Below, piece by piece: positions 1 to 7,955 of a stretch of DNA of 64,000 nucleotides. The translations under genes and the position numbers were made by a program. Source of the stretch: Roseococcus microcysteis (GTDB lineage: Bacteria > Pseudomonadota > Alphaproteobacteria > Acetobacterales > Acetobacteraceae); NCBI RefSeq assembly GCF_014764365.1, contig NZ_CP061718.1, forward strand, positions 3,674,501 to 3,738,500, written 5' to 3'. The notes under the pieces were generated by a model that searched no databases, had not been told where the DNA came from, and saw nothing but the letters and a program-made list of their open reading frames with translations. Position 1 is the stretch's first letter; the number at the start of each line of letters is the position of its first letter.

Positions 1-634
1 TGGCTTCGCGCAGGTCGTCATGCTTCGCTTCCAGCAGCACCTTCATCTGGCCCAGCGCCAGGTCGAACACCGCCTGGTGCTGCCCGCCCGCGATCAGAGC
101 CCGCAGCGCGCGGGCGACCAGCGCGGCCCCGCCCGGGCCACCCGCGACGCGCGGCACCAGCCGCATGAGCAGCCGCCGCGCCCGGCCATCCTCCAGCGTG
201 TCCAGCAACCGGGGCAGGGCCTCGGCCAGGGCCTGGGCGGCGGGGCGGGTGTGGGCGGGGTTGGCCAGGAAGGTGCCGATGATGCCCGCGACATCCAGCC
301 GCGCGATCAGCCGCTTCACCTCCGCCTCGGTGAAGACATGGTTCGCCACGAAGCCGCCGAGCGACCGTCCCAGCCGGTCCTTCTGGCGCGGAATGATGGC
401 GGTGTGCGGAATGGGCAGCCCCATGGGCCGGCGGAACAAGGCGGTGACGGCGAACCAGTCGGCCAACCCCCCCACCACGCCGGCCTTGGCCGAGGCCGCC
501 AGCAAATCCGGCCAGAAGCCGGCCGGGAACTGGTAGGCCAGCACCATCAGCACGGCCATCAGCACCAGCAGGAGGGTCGCAAAGGCCCGGTGCCGGGCAA
601 GGGCGCGGCGCAGCTCGTCGTCAGGGGATGCCAT
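1..634 (-). CDS. DUF445 family membrane-anchored protein (partial, C-terminus outside window)
   Basis: The minus-strand frame starts at ATG 634 and stays open to the left edge, giving 211 visible residues. Residues 15-33 form a hydrophobic N-terminal segment. It is followed by a motif typical of DUF445 (YjiN-like) proteins: KAGVVGGLADWFAVTALFRR (about residues 44-63), then PIPHTAIIPRQK. Family members are inner-membrane proteins of unknown biochemical role. The gene is divergent from the zinc transporter operon, with 66 bases between the two starts, and so shares a promoter region with it. The C-terminal half lies beyond base 1. Confidence in the family is high; function is unknown. Confidence 0.85.
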   Translation of the reverse strand, partial: MASPDDELRRALARHRAFATLLLVLMAVLMVLAYQFPAGFWPDLLAASAKAGVVGGLADWFAVTALFRRPMGLPIPHTAIIPRQKDRLGRSLGGFVANHVFTEAEVKRLIARLDVAGIIGTFLANPAHTRPAAQALAEALPRLLDTLEDGRARRLLMRLVPRVAGGPGGAALVARALRALIAGGQHQAVFDLALGQMKVLLEAKHDDLREA

Positions 635-684
635 GGACGCAGGATAGTCCGGCGCGGGGCGCATTGGCGACGGGGCCCCACGCT

Positions 685-697
685 GTTATGAGATAAC
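685..697. promoter_or_regulatory. Zur-like operator: GTTAT-GAG-ATAAC palindrome
   Basis: This is a perfect 5-bp inverted repeat with a 3-bp spacer, matching the core GTTAT-N3-ATAAC of alphaproteobacterial Zur boxes. It sits 3 bases before the ATG of the small membrane ORF that leads into znuC. Zn-bound Zur would repress here when zinc is ample. The placement so close to the start codon means either a leaderless or very short leader mRNA, or an operator overlapping the translation start. Assignment to Zur rests on motif similarity plus the zinc-transporter context. Confidence 0.65.
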
Positions 698-700
698 GTG

Positions 701-817
701 ATGCGCTTCCCCCCCAACCCGCTCGACCTCGCCACTGGCATCGCCCCCCGCCTGATCTGGGTGGGCGCGCTGCTGGCGCTGCTGTGGGGCGCGATCTTCT
801 GGGCGATGCGGCCGTGA
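701..817 (+). CDS. 38-aa single-pass membrane peptide heading the zinc ABC operon
   Basis: ATG 701 to TGA 817 encodes a 38-residue peptide with a polar, proline-containing start (RFPPNPLDL). One strongly hydrophobic segment follows at about residues 18-36 (LIWVGALLALLWGAIFWAM), then a short basic end, RP. Its stop overlaps the GTG start of znuC (GTGA at 814-817), the classic arrangement for translational coupling. The only nearby Shine-Dalgarno-like bases are GAG at 690-692, inside the Zur-like palindrome. I do not recognise a named family. Location suggests a small accessory or leader peptide of zinc import, but it could also serve only to couple translation to znuC. Confidence 0.6.
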   Translation: MRFPPNPLDLATGIAPRLIWVGALLALLWGAIFWAMRP

Positions 818-1542
818 GGGCCACGCAGGACCTCGCGGTGCGGAACCTGACGGTGACGCATGGGCGGCACCCGGCGGTGCACCATGTCAGCTTCCGGCTC
901 ACCCCGGGGCAGAAGATGGCGCTGGTCGGGCCCAACGGTGCGGGAAAATCCTCGCTGCTGCACGCGGTCGCGGGGCTGCACGTCCCGGCCGAGGGCGGCA
1001 TCGAGGGCGCGGGCCAGGTGGCCCTGCTGCCCCAGGCCTCGGCGCTGGACCGCAGCTTCCCGCTTTCCTGCCGGGATGCCGTGCTGCTGGGCCTGTGGGG
1101 CGAGGCGGGGGCTTTCCGCCCCATCGCCAACCCCGGCCGTGTGTCCGACGCGCTGGCGGCCGTGGGGCTGTCGGGCTTTGAGAAGCGGCCGGTGGGCAGC
1201 CTTTCGGCCGGGCAGTTCCAGCGCGTGCTCTTCGCGCGGCTGCTGCTGCAGGACGCGCCCGTGATCCTGCTGGACGAACCCTTCAACGCGCTGGACGCCC
1301 GCACCGCGGCCGACCTGCTGGAGGTGGTGCGCCGCTGGCATGGCGAGGGGCGAAGCATCCTGGCCGTGCTGCATGACCTCGACCTCGTGCGCCGCGAATT
1401 TCCCACCACCTTGCTGCTGGCGCGCGAGGTGGTGGCCTGCGGCCCGACCGAGGAGGTGCTCTCGGCCCAGAACCGCCTGCGCGCGCGGATGATGGCCGAG
1501 GCCTGGGCGGACGACGCCGCCCCCTGCGCCCGCGCCGCCTGA
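814..1542 (+). CDS. znuC: Zinc/manganese ABC transporter ATP-binding protein (ZnuC-like)
   Basis: This 242-aa ATPase would power metal import with the ZnuB permease encoded next. Counting from the GTG at 814, the Walker A motif GPNGAGKS is at residues 39-46, the signature LSAGQ at 130-134 and the Walker B ILLDEP at 151-156. GTG 814 is preferred over ATG 784 because it overlaps the preceding stop by 4 bases and removes ten residues with no family counterpart. The permease gene begins 4 bases after the stop. The Zur-like box upstream suggests zinc-repressed expression. A related manganese transporter is the main alternative. Confidence 0.85.
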   Translation: MRATQDLAVRNLTVTHGRHPAVHHVSFRLTPGQKMALVGPNGAGKSSLLHAVAGLHVPAEGGIEGAGQVALLPQASALDRSFPLSCRDAVLLGLWGEAGAFRPIANPGRVSDALAAVGLSGFEKRPVGSLSAGQFQRVLFARLLLQDAPVILLDEPFNALDARTAADLLEVVRRWHGEGRSILAVLHDLDLVRREFPTTLLLAREVVACGPTEEVLSAQNRLRARMMAEAWADDAAPCARAA

Positions 1543-1546
1543 GCCG

Positions 1547-2430
1547 ATGATCTGGGCGGGCCCCATCTGGGAGGGCCTCGTCGGCCCCTTCATCGAATTC
1601 GGCTTCCTGCGCCGGGCGCTGGTGGGGTGCCTGGCCCTCTCGCTTTCCGCCCCCCCGCTCGGTGTCTTCCTCATGCTGCGGCGCATGAGCCTGACGGGCG
1701 ATGTGCTGGCCCATGGCATCCTGCCCGGCGTCGCGCTGGGCTTCCTGCTGGCGGGGCTCTCGGTGCCGGCCATGGCGCTGGGGGGCTGGTGGCCGGCCTG
1801 GGCATCGCCATCGGGGCGGGGGCCATCTCCCGCGCGACGGGCGGGCGGGAGGATGCGGCGCTGGCCGCGCTCTACCTGGCCGCGCTGGCGGTGGGGGTGG
1901 TGATGATCTCCTGGCGCGGCTCCTCCGTGGAACTCACGCATATCCTCTTCGGCTCGGTGCTCGGGGTGGATGATTTGGCGCTGCTGATGATGGGGGGCGC
2001 GGCCAGCGCCACCCTTCTTTTCCTGGCCGTGGCCTGGCGGCCGCTGGTGCTGGAATGCTTCGACCCCTCTTTCGCCCGCGCAGTCGGGGTGCGCGGCAGC
2101 GCCTGGCATCTGGGGCTGATGGCGCTGGTGGTGGTCAGCCTGGTCGCGGCTTTCCAGGCGGTGGGCACGCTGATGGCGGTGGGACTGATGATGCTGCCCG
2201 CCATCGCCGCCCGGCACTGGGCGCGGGGCGTGGGGACCATGGTGCTGGTCTCGGTCGGGGTGGCGCTGGCGGCGACCCTGTCGGGGCTGCTGCTCTCCTT
2301 CCACGCCGATGTGCCCAGCGGGCCGGCCATCGTGCTGGCGGCGGCCGCGCTTTGGGCGGTGTCGCTGGTGTTCGGCCCTGTGGAGGGGCTGGCGGCGCGC
2401 TGGTGGCCGCGCCGGCACCTGGAGGGGTAG
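1547..2430 (+). pseudogene. znuB: Zinc ABC transporter permease ZnuB, split by a one-base deletion in a G-run
   Basis: The ABC-3 family permease would form the membrane channel for ZnuC. Frame 2 encodes the N-terminus from ATG 1547 (FGFLRRALVGCLALSLSAPP, then LMLRRMSLTGDVLAHGILPG). After the six-G run at 1780-1785 the family sequence continues in frame 1 (LVAGLGIAIGAGAI, later ELTHILFGSVLGV and AVGLMMLPAIAARHWA) to TAG 2430. Adding one G restores AMALGGLVAGLG and one ORF of 294 codons, the usual ZnuB size. Read literally, frame 2 ends at 1903 after 118 residues. Either the assembly lost a G or the strain carries a frameshift. Intact sequence on both sides favours a sequence error. No znuA-type binding-protein gene is adjacent. 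Confidence 0.85.
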
Positions 2431-2444
2431 AGGACGCCTACCCC
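2424..2444. terminator. Hairpin spanning both convergent stop codons
   Basis: GGGGTAG (2424-2430) and CTACCCC (2438-2444) form a perfect 7-bp inverted repeat with a 7-base loop. The TAG stop of znuB and the TAG stop of the opposing regulator gene lie within the two arms. It has no T-tract, so intrinsic termination is uncertain, but the position suits a bidirectional 3'-end structure. Confidence 0.4.
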
Positions 2445-3313
2445 CGGCTGCGCGCCAGCAATTCCCGCACGCGCTCGGCGGCCGCGGCGCCCTTCATGGC
2501 ATCGCGCCACATGGCCTCCGCCACGCGCTGGTGGACAGCCACGCCCTCTTCCGCCGCGGTGATGCCGGCCACGCCCGCGATGGCGGCGGGCGGGGTGTCG
2601 GCCGCGATGGGGGCGGTGACGACATGCGCGCGGTCCCGGCCGCGCAGCACCAGGAAGGACCCGCTGGGAGGGGTGCCGGTGGCGAGGCCGATCTGCAGGC
2701 CGATGGGCACGTTCTCCATCAGGCGGGCGAGGTTCTCGGCCTCGTGACGGGCGGCCTCGCGGCAGCGGGTGCGGGTGGCCTCGGGCACATGCAGGCCGGG
2801 GGCCACACCCTCCTCCAGGAAGCGCAGCAGGGCCGATTCGCTCAGCACCGCCGTCAGGTTGGGCCGCTTCTGGGCATAGGCCCGCTTGCGCGCGGCCAGC
2901 GTGGCGAGCGACTGCTCCACGGCCGCGATCTGCACCAGGCGGTCCGTGCCGGCGGGGATGGCCTGGGTCCAGGCCTCGGCCAGCGCGCCGTCGAAGGCCT
3001 CGCCCGTGATGGGCAGGCTGTAGGCCTCGCCCACCAGCAGCATCTGGTCGGCCTGTTCCTCCAGACCGCGCAGACGTTCCTGGAAGGCGCCGGGGCGGGC
3101 GAAATACTCGATGCCGATGCCGAGCAGCGACAGGGGCGAGACCTTCAGCAGTTCCGCCAGCCGGCGGATGGTCTCGAGCTTGATGACCTCGCCCTTCTCA
3201 TAGCGGTAGAGCGCGGCGCGGGAGACCCCGAGGCGCGCCGCGATCTCCTCGGCGCGCATGCCGGATTCCATGCGGTAGGCCCGCAATTGCTGTCCGATGT
3301 CCGCGAACTTCAT
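2438..3313 (-). CDS. XRE-family transcriptional regulator with ligand-sensing-like C-terminus
   Basis: This 291-aa protein carries an N-terminal Cro/CI-type helix-turn-helix at about residues 7-60 (EEIAARLGVSRAALYRYEKG). A long C-terminal region of roughly 230 residues follows with no motif I can name. ATG 3313 (MKFADIGQQL) is chosen because the further upstream in-frame ATG at 3421 adds 36 low-complexity residues and would place the start inside the likely promoter. The gene is divergent from the amidohydrolase operon at 3584. The intergenic region holds a matched pair of 9-bp inverted half-sites, consistent with local control of that operon. The ligand is unknown. Confidence 0.8.
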   Translation of the reverse strand: MKFADIGQQLRAYRMESGMRAEEIAARLGVSRAALYRYEKGEVIKLETIRRLAELLKVSPLSLLGIGIEYFARPGAFQERLRGLEEQADQMLLVGEAYSLPITGEAFDGALAEAWTQAIPAGTDRLVQIAAVEQSLATLAARKRAYAQKRPNLTAVLSESALLRFLEEGVAPGLHVPEATRTRCREAARHEAENLARLMENVPIGLQIGLATGTPPSGSFLVLRGRDRAHVVTAPIAADTPPAAIAGVAGITAAEEGVAVHQRVAEAMWRDAMKGAAAAERVRELLARSRG

Positions 3314-3416
3314 TCCCGCCTGTGCCTCGTCCTGATGCCGTCCGGGGGCGCGCCCATCCGGAGGGGCGAGACCGTGCCGATACTCCCGATCCGGACATCC
3401 ATGGGTGCTGCGACGC

Positions 3417-3510
3417 ACCATTTTTCAACCCAGGGTCGGTATTCCTTTTAAGATAGCATCGAAGCCGGCGAGAGAAAATGCCGTTTCAGCTAGAATGCCT
3501 CAAAAATGGT
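3417..3510. promoter_or_regulatory. Paired operator-like half-sites between divergent genes
   Basis: ACCATTTTT (3417-3425) and its exact reverse complement AAAAATGGT (3502-3510) lie 76 bases apart. They are in the AT-richer 270-base gap between the XRE regulator and the amidohydrolase operon. In the same orientation they read ACCATTTTTCA and ACCATTTTTGA, so similarity extends past the perfect core. This looks like two sites for a dimeric regulator, possibly the divergent XRE protein. It is an inference from symmetry and position only. Confidence 0.4.
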
Positions 3511-3583
3511 ATGTGGCACGGCGGCCCCGCTTTGCCGCCTGGGCAGATTTCAGCCGCCGGCGATCTGCTCTAAGCTTTGTGTC

Positions 3584-4735
3584 ATGAACGCTTCCCTGCA
3601 CGAAGCCGCCACGGCCTGGCGGCGGCATCTCCACGCCAACCCCGGACTGACGCTCGACGAGGGCGAAACCGCCGCCTTCGTCGTCGAACAGCTCCGCGCC
3701 ATGGGTGTCACGGAGATCGAGACGGGGGTGGGCGGGCATGGCGTGGTCGCCACCCTGCGCCGGGCCGGCGGCAACCGCTCGGTCGGGCTGCGGGCCGACA
3801 TGGACGCCCTGCCCATCCAGGAGCTGGACGAGACGCTGCCCTGGCGCAGCCGCAAGCCCGGCGTGATGCATGCCTGCGGCCATGACGGGCACACCGCCTC
3901 GCTGCTCGCCACCGCGGCCCTGCTGCACCAGGACACGGGCTGGAGCGGCACCATCCGCCTCGTCTTCCAGCCGGCCGAGGAAGGGGGCGGGGGCGCGCGC
4001 TCCATGATCCAGGACGGGCTGTTCCGGCGCTTTCCGATGGAACGCATCTTCGGCTGGCACAACTGGCCGGGGCTGGAGGCGGGCACCGTTGCCATCCATC
4101 CCGGCCCCGTCATGGCCGCGGGCGCCCGGTTCGAGCTGGTCTTCGACGGCCATGCCGGCCACGCCGCGCTGCCGCACATGACGCGCGACCCGGTGCTGGG
4201 CATGGGGCACGCCATCGTGGCCTTGCAATCCATCGTCTCGCGCGCGGTGGACCCGGTGAAGTCCGGCGTGGTCAGCATCACCGTGGCCGAGGGCGGCACC
4301 GCCACCAACCAGGTGCCCGCCCGCGCCCTGATCCGCGGCACCGCCCGCTGGCTGGACGAGGCGGTGGGCGACCTGATCGAGGCCCGCATGCGCGAGATCG
4401 GCCAGGGCATCGCCGCCACCTATGGCCTCACCTGCGAGGTGATGTTCCGCCGCGGCGTGCCCGTCACCATCAACCACGCGGCCGAGGCCGAGACGGCCGC
4501 CGCCGCCGCCGCCAGCGTCACCGCCATCCGCCGTGACATGGCGCCCGCCATGACGGGCGAGGATTTCGCTTGGTTCCTGAAGGAGGTGCCCGGCGCCTTC
4601 GTCTGGATCGGCAATGGCCCGGCCGACAATGGCCGGGAGTTGCACCACCCCGCCTATGATTTCAACGACGCCATCATCCCCACCGTCGCCAACTACCTGG
4701 CGACGGTGGCCAAGCGCGCGCTCACGGAGGGCTGA
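3584..4735 (+). CDS. M20D-family amidohydrolase (N-acyl-amino-acid / hippurate hydrolase type)
   Basis: This 383-aa di-metal amidohydrolase would cleave N-acyl amino acids or related amides in the cytoplasm. The metal and catalytic motifs ADMDALP (71-77), HACGHDGH (96-103) and EEGGGG (132-137) are intact, as is the central dimerisation domain. ATG 3584 (MNASLHEAAT) fits the family; the longer ORF from ATG 3506 would run through the probable operator. The next gene, a thiol dioxygenase, starts 5 bases after the stop and an FAD oxidoreductase follows 4 bases after that, so the three are almost certainly one transcript. The true substrate is not evident from sequence. Confidence 0.88.
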   Translation: MNASLHEAATAWRRHLHANPGLTLDEGETAAFVVEQLRAMGVTEIETGVGGHGVVATLRRAGGNRSVGLRADMDALPIQELDETLPWRSRKPGVMHACGHDGHTASLLATAALLHQDTGWSGTIRLVFQPAEEGGGGARSMIQDGLFRRFPMERIFGWHNWPGLEAGTVAIHPGPVMAAGARFELVFDGHAGHAALPHMTRDPVLGMGHAIVALQSIVSRAVDPVKSGVVSITVAEGGTATNQVPARALIRGTARWLDEAVGDLIEARMREIGQGIAATYGLTCEVMFRRGVPVTINHAAEAETAAAAAASVTAIRRDMAPAMTGEDFAWFLKEVPGAFVWIGNGPADNGRELHHPAYDFNDAIIPTVANYLATVAKRALTEG

Positions 4736-4740
4736 AGCCC

Positions 4741-5340
4741 ATGTCTGGCATCCATCGCCTGCGGAACTTCGTCCAGTCCATGACCCGGCTGGCGGACCGC
4801 TCTCCCTCCGAGGCCGAGTGGCTTGAGGAGGGCGGCGCCCTGCTCAAGGCGCTGATCGCCCATGACGACTGGCTGCCGGAGGATTTGGCCAAGCCCGGCC
4901 CCACCTACCGCCAGTATCTGCTGCATTGCGATCCGCTCGAGCGTTTCTCGGTGGTCAGCTTTGTCTGGGGCATCGGCCAGCGCACGCCCATTCACAACCA
5001 CAAGGTCTGGGGGCTGGTCGGCATGCTGTGGGGGGCCGAGGTCAGCACCACCATGCACCCGGTGCCGGGGCAGCCCATGCGCGCGGGGCAGGTGGACCAC
5101 CTTTCCCCCGGCGAGGTGGTTGGCGTGGGCAGCGGGGAGGATGACGCGCACTGGGTCACGAACGCCCTGACCGACAGCGCCTCGATCTCCATCCATGTCT
5201 ATGGCGGCAACATCGGCGCCATCTCCCGCCACACCTTCGACCCCGAGACCAGTGAGGCCAAGCCCTTCATCTCGGGCTACACCAACACGGTGGTGCCGAA
5301 TCTGTGGGACCGTTCGGCCGAGCCGGCCGTGATGAGCTGA
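4741..5340 (+). CDS. Cysteine dioxygenase-family thiol dioxygenase (cupin)
   Basis: This 199-aa cupin belongs to the CDO type I family, which uses a mononuclear iron to oxidise a thiol to a sulfinate with O2. The three-histidine site is visible: TPIHNHKVWG supplies His85 and His87, and SIHVYGG supplies His152. GGAGGG at 4726-4731 serves as ribosome binding site. Bacterial relatives act on cysteine or on 3-mercaptopropionate and other thiols, and I cannot choose between them by eye. The tight linkage to an N-acyl hydrolase and an FAD-dependent oxidoreductase suggests a dedicated thiol-amino-acid degradation route. Confidence 0.82.
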   Translation: MSGIHRLRNFVQSMTRLADRSPSEAEWLEEGGALLKALIAHDDWLPEDLAKPGPTYRQYLLHCDPLERFSVVSFVWGIGQRTPIHNHKVWGLVGMLWGAEVSTTMHPVPGQPMRAGQVDHLSPGEVVGVGSGEDDAHWVTNALTDSASISIHVYGGNIGAISRHTFDPETSEAKPFISGYTNTVVPNLWDRSAEPAVMS

Positions 5341-5344
5341 CGCC

Positions 5345-6778
5345 ATGCCCGACGACCTGCACGCACTTCCGCCTCTGGACGCGCTGCGCGCCATCCTGGG
5401 CCCCGCGGGCCTGCTGACGTCGCCGGAGGACCTGGCACCCTACCTGTCCGACTGGCGCGGCCTCTACACGGGCGAGGCCATGGCCCTGCTGCGTCCGGCC
5501 AGCACGGAAGAGGTCTCGGCCTGCGTGGCGCTCTGCGCGAAGCACGGCATCGCCGTCATCCCGCAGGGGGGCAACACCTCCATGGTGGGCGGCGCCACGC
5601 CGGAATCCCGGCCTGGCCAGGTGATCCTGAGCCTTGCCCGGATGAACCGGGTGCGCGAAGTGGACGCGCTCGACATGACCATGACGGTCGAGGCCGGCCT
5701 CGTGCTGACCCGCGCGCAGGAGGTGGCGGCGGAGCATGGCTGCCTCTTCCCCCTCAGCCTCGGTGCCGAGGGTTCGGCCATGATCGGCGGGCTGCTCTCC
5801 ACCAATGCGGGGGGCAACACCACGGTCCGCTACGGCAATGCGCGCGAACTGATGCTGGGGCTGGAGGTGGTGCTGCCCGATGGCGGCATCATCCACGGCC
5901 TCCGGCGCCTCAGGAAGGACAATACCGGCTATGCGCTGCGGCACCTCTTCGTGGGGGCCGAGGGCACGCTGGGCATCATCACCGCCGCCGTGCTGCGGCT
6001 GTTTCCGGCCCTGCGCGAGACCGTGACCGCCCTCTGCGCCGTGCCGAGCGAGGATGCGGCCCTCTCCCTCTTCCGCCGCTTCCGCGCGGCCGATGAGGGC
6101 GCGGTGCGGGCCTTCGAATACATGTCGGGCACGGGCATGGGGATGGTGTTCAAGACCATCGAGGGCACGGCCCTGCCGCTGTCCAACCCCGTGAACCACT
6201 ATGTGCTGGTGGACCTGACGGCCAGCCGGGAAGGGGCAGGGCTGCGCAGCCTGGCCGAGCACGTGCTGGAAGCGGCGCTGATCGAGGGTGAGATCGAGGA
6301 CGCCATCCTCGCCGAATCCGAGGCCCAGCGCGCTTCCCTCTGGCGCCTGCGCGAGGAGCACCCGGAAGCCCAGAAGCGCACCGGCGCCAATGTAAAGAAT
6401 GATGTCTCCGTGCCCGTCTCCAAGGTGCCGGAGATGATCCGCCGCTGTTCCGACGCGCTCCGCGAGATGATCCCGGGCAGCCGCCCCGTGCCCTTCGGAC
6501 ATCTGGGCGACGGCAACATCCACATGAACCTGGTCCAGCCCGAGGGCATGGACCCCGCGGCCTTCCTGGATCGTTCGCACGACATCATGGACTGCGTGAA
6601 CGCCATCGTGCGCGACCTGGGCGGCAGCTTCTCGGCCGAGCACGGGGTGGGCCGGCTCAAGACCGACATGATGGAGGAGTGGCGCGGCGGCGCCGAACTC
6701 GCCGCCATGCGGGCCATCAAGGCGGCGCTGGACCCGCGGGGCATCATGAATCCGGGGAAGGTCCTTCCCGGCGGATGA
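5345..6778 (+). CDS. FAD-binding oxidoreductase, GlcD/D-2-hydroxyglutarate dehydrogenase type
   Basis: This 477-aa flavoprotein has an N-terminal PCMH-type FAD-binding domain (IPQGGNTSMVGGATPE, LSTNAGGNTTVRYGNARELM). The C-terminal FAD-oxidase domain carries the HLGDGNIHMN and SAEHGVGRLK motifs, typical of D-lactate and D-2-hydroxyglutarate dehydrogenases. Enzymes of this type oxidise a D-2-hydroxy acid to the 2-oxo acid. It starts 4 bases after the thiol dioxygenase stop, so it is the third gene of that operon. The substrate is not determined; a 2-hydroxy acid generated from a thiol amino acid would fit the neighbours. Confidence 0.85.
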   Translation: MPDDLHALPPLDALRAILGPAGLLTSPEDLAPYLSDWRGLYTGEAMALLRPASTEEVSACVALCAKHGIAVIPQGGNTSMVGGATPESRPGQVILSLARMNRVREVDALDMTMTVEAGLVLTRAQEVAAEHGCLFPLSLGAEGSAMIGGLLSTNAGGNTTVRYGNARELMLGLEVVLPDGGIIHGLRRLRKDNTGYALRHLFVGAEGTLGIITAAVLRLFPALRETVTALCAVPSEDAALSLFRRFRAADEGAVRAFEYMSGTGMGMVFKTIEGTALPLSNPVNHYVLVDLTASREGAGLRSLAEHVLEAALIEGEIEDAILAESEAQRASLWRLREEHPEAQKRTGANVKNDVSVPVSKVPEMIRRCSDALREMIPGSRPVPFGHLGDGNIHMNLVQPEGMDPAAFLDRSHDIMDCVNAIVRDLGGSFSAEHGVGRLKTDMMEEWRGGAELAAMRAIKAALDPRGIMNPGKVLPGG

Positions 6779-6811
6779 CCGCGGCGCCTTCCGCTGTTAG
6801 ACCATGCGGGC

Positions 6812-7942
6812 ATGAGGCGCATTGACCGCTACATCGTCCGCCAGCTGGCGCTGACCCTGTTCGCCGTGACCGTGGGCCTCGCCGCGCTGGTGTGGCTCAC
6901 GCAGTCATTGCGGTTCATCGAGCTGGTGCTGGACCGCGGCCTGTCCTTCTGGGTCTTCCTGGAACTGACGGGCCTGCTGCTGCCGGGCTTCTTCGGGCTG
7001 ATCCTGCCCATCACGACCTTCGTGGTGGTGCTGTTCACCTATGTGCGCCTGGCGGGTGACCGCGAGCTGGTGGTGATGCGCGCCGCCGGCCTGTCCAACT
7101 GGCAGCTCTCCCGCCCCGCCATGGCGGTGGCCACGGGCGCCATGCTGCTGTGCTATTTGCTGAATCTCTGGCTTACGCCGCTGGCGCAGCAGGCCTTCCG
7201 TGAATGGCAGTTCGAGATCCGCAACCAGATGGCGGGGCTCTTGCTGCAGGATGGCGTGTTCAGCCAGCTGGGCGGCGACCTGATGGTCTATGCCCGCGCC
7301 CGGGATGGGGCCAACAACCTCTACGGCATCCTGGTGCATGACACGCGCGAGCGGGGGGTGCCCGTCACCATCATCGCGGAGACGGGGCGGCTGACCTCCA
7401 CCCCCCAGGGGCCGCGCGTCACCCTCATCAACGGGCAGCGGCAGCAGGTGGAGCAGGTGCGGGGCGCCGATGGCGTCACCCGCCCGCGCCTGACGACCCT
7501 TTCCTTCGCGGAGAACAGCCTGGACCTCGCCCGCACCAGCCGGGTGGAGGGTGACCGTTTCCGCAACGCCCATGAGCGCAGCCTGATGGAGCTGCTGGAC
7601 CCCGATGACGACGTCTCCGAGCGTGACCGCCGTCGCTACCGGGCGGAGGCGCACCAGCGCCTGGCCAACCCGCTGACGGCCATCGGCCTCGCGCTGCTGG
7701 CGCTGGCCGTGGCGCTGACGGGGGAATTCCGGCGCTTCGGCGGTGGGTTCCGGCTCTTCATCGGCTGCGGGGTGATGGTGGCGCTGCTGGCGGTGGGGCT
7801 GACGCTGGGCAGCGCGGCCGCGCGGCAGAATTCGCTGCTGCCGCTGGTTTGGCTGCATGCCATCGTCCCCGGGCTGGTTTCGGCCTGGATCATCGCGGGC
7901 ATGCCGGGCCTGGGCGGGAGGTTGCGGTCATGGGCGCGCTGA
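6812..7942 (+). CDS. lptF: LPS export ABC transporter permease LptF
   Basis: This 376-aa YjgP/YjgQ-family permease is one half of the LptFG inner-membrane channel that extracts LPS for transport to the outer membrane. The N-terminal MRRIDRYIVRQL start and transmembrane segments near residues 12-32, 50-75 and 98-120 are visible. A periplasmic beta-jellyroll region follows (about 130-260), then a C-terminal membrane bundle beginning at HQRLANPLTAIGLALLALAV. lptG follows after 13 bases, then lptD and surA, the usual alphaproteobacterial order. The motif RAAGLSNWQL resembles the cytoplasmic coupling region that contacts LptB. Confidence 0.93.
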   Translation: MRRIDRYIVRQLALTLFAVTVGLAALVWLTQSLRFIELVLDRGLSFWVFLELTGLLLPGFFGLILPITTFVVVLFTYVRLAGDRELVVMRAAGLSNWQLSRPAMAVATGAMLLCYLLNLWLTPLAQQAFREWQFEIRNQMAGLLLQDGVFSQLGGDLMVYARARDGANNLYGILVHDTRERGVPVTIIAETGRLTSTPQGPRVTLINGQRQQVEQVRGADGVTRPRLTTLSFAENSLDLARTSRVEGDRFRNAHERSLMELLDPDDDVSERDRRRYRAEAHQRLANPLTAIGLALLALAVALTGEFRRFGGGFRLFIGCGVMVALLAVGLTLGSAAARQNSLLPLVWLHAIVPGLVSAWIIAGMPGLGGRLRSWAR

Positions 7943-7955
7943 ACGGGGGCGGGGC

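Noticed and set aside
559-2418. 619-residue minus-strand frame across the zinc operon
   Set aside because: Covers znuC and znuB, which have clear motifs; its own sequence is low-complexity.
3405-3587. 60-residue ORF in the regulator-amidohydrolase gap
   Set aside because: No ribosome binding site, overlaps the operator-like sites and runs into the amidohydrolase start in another frame.
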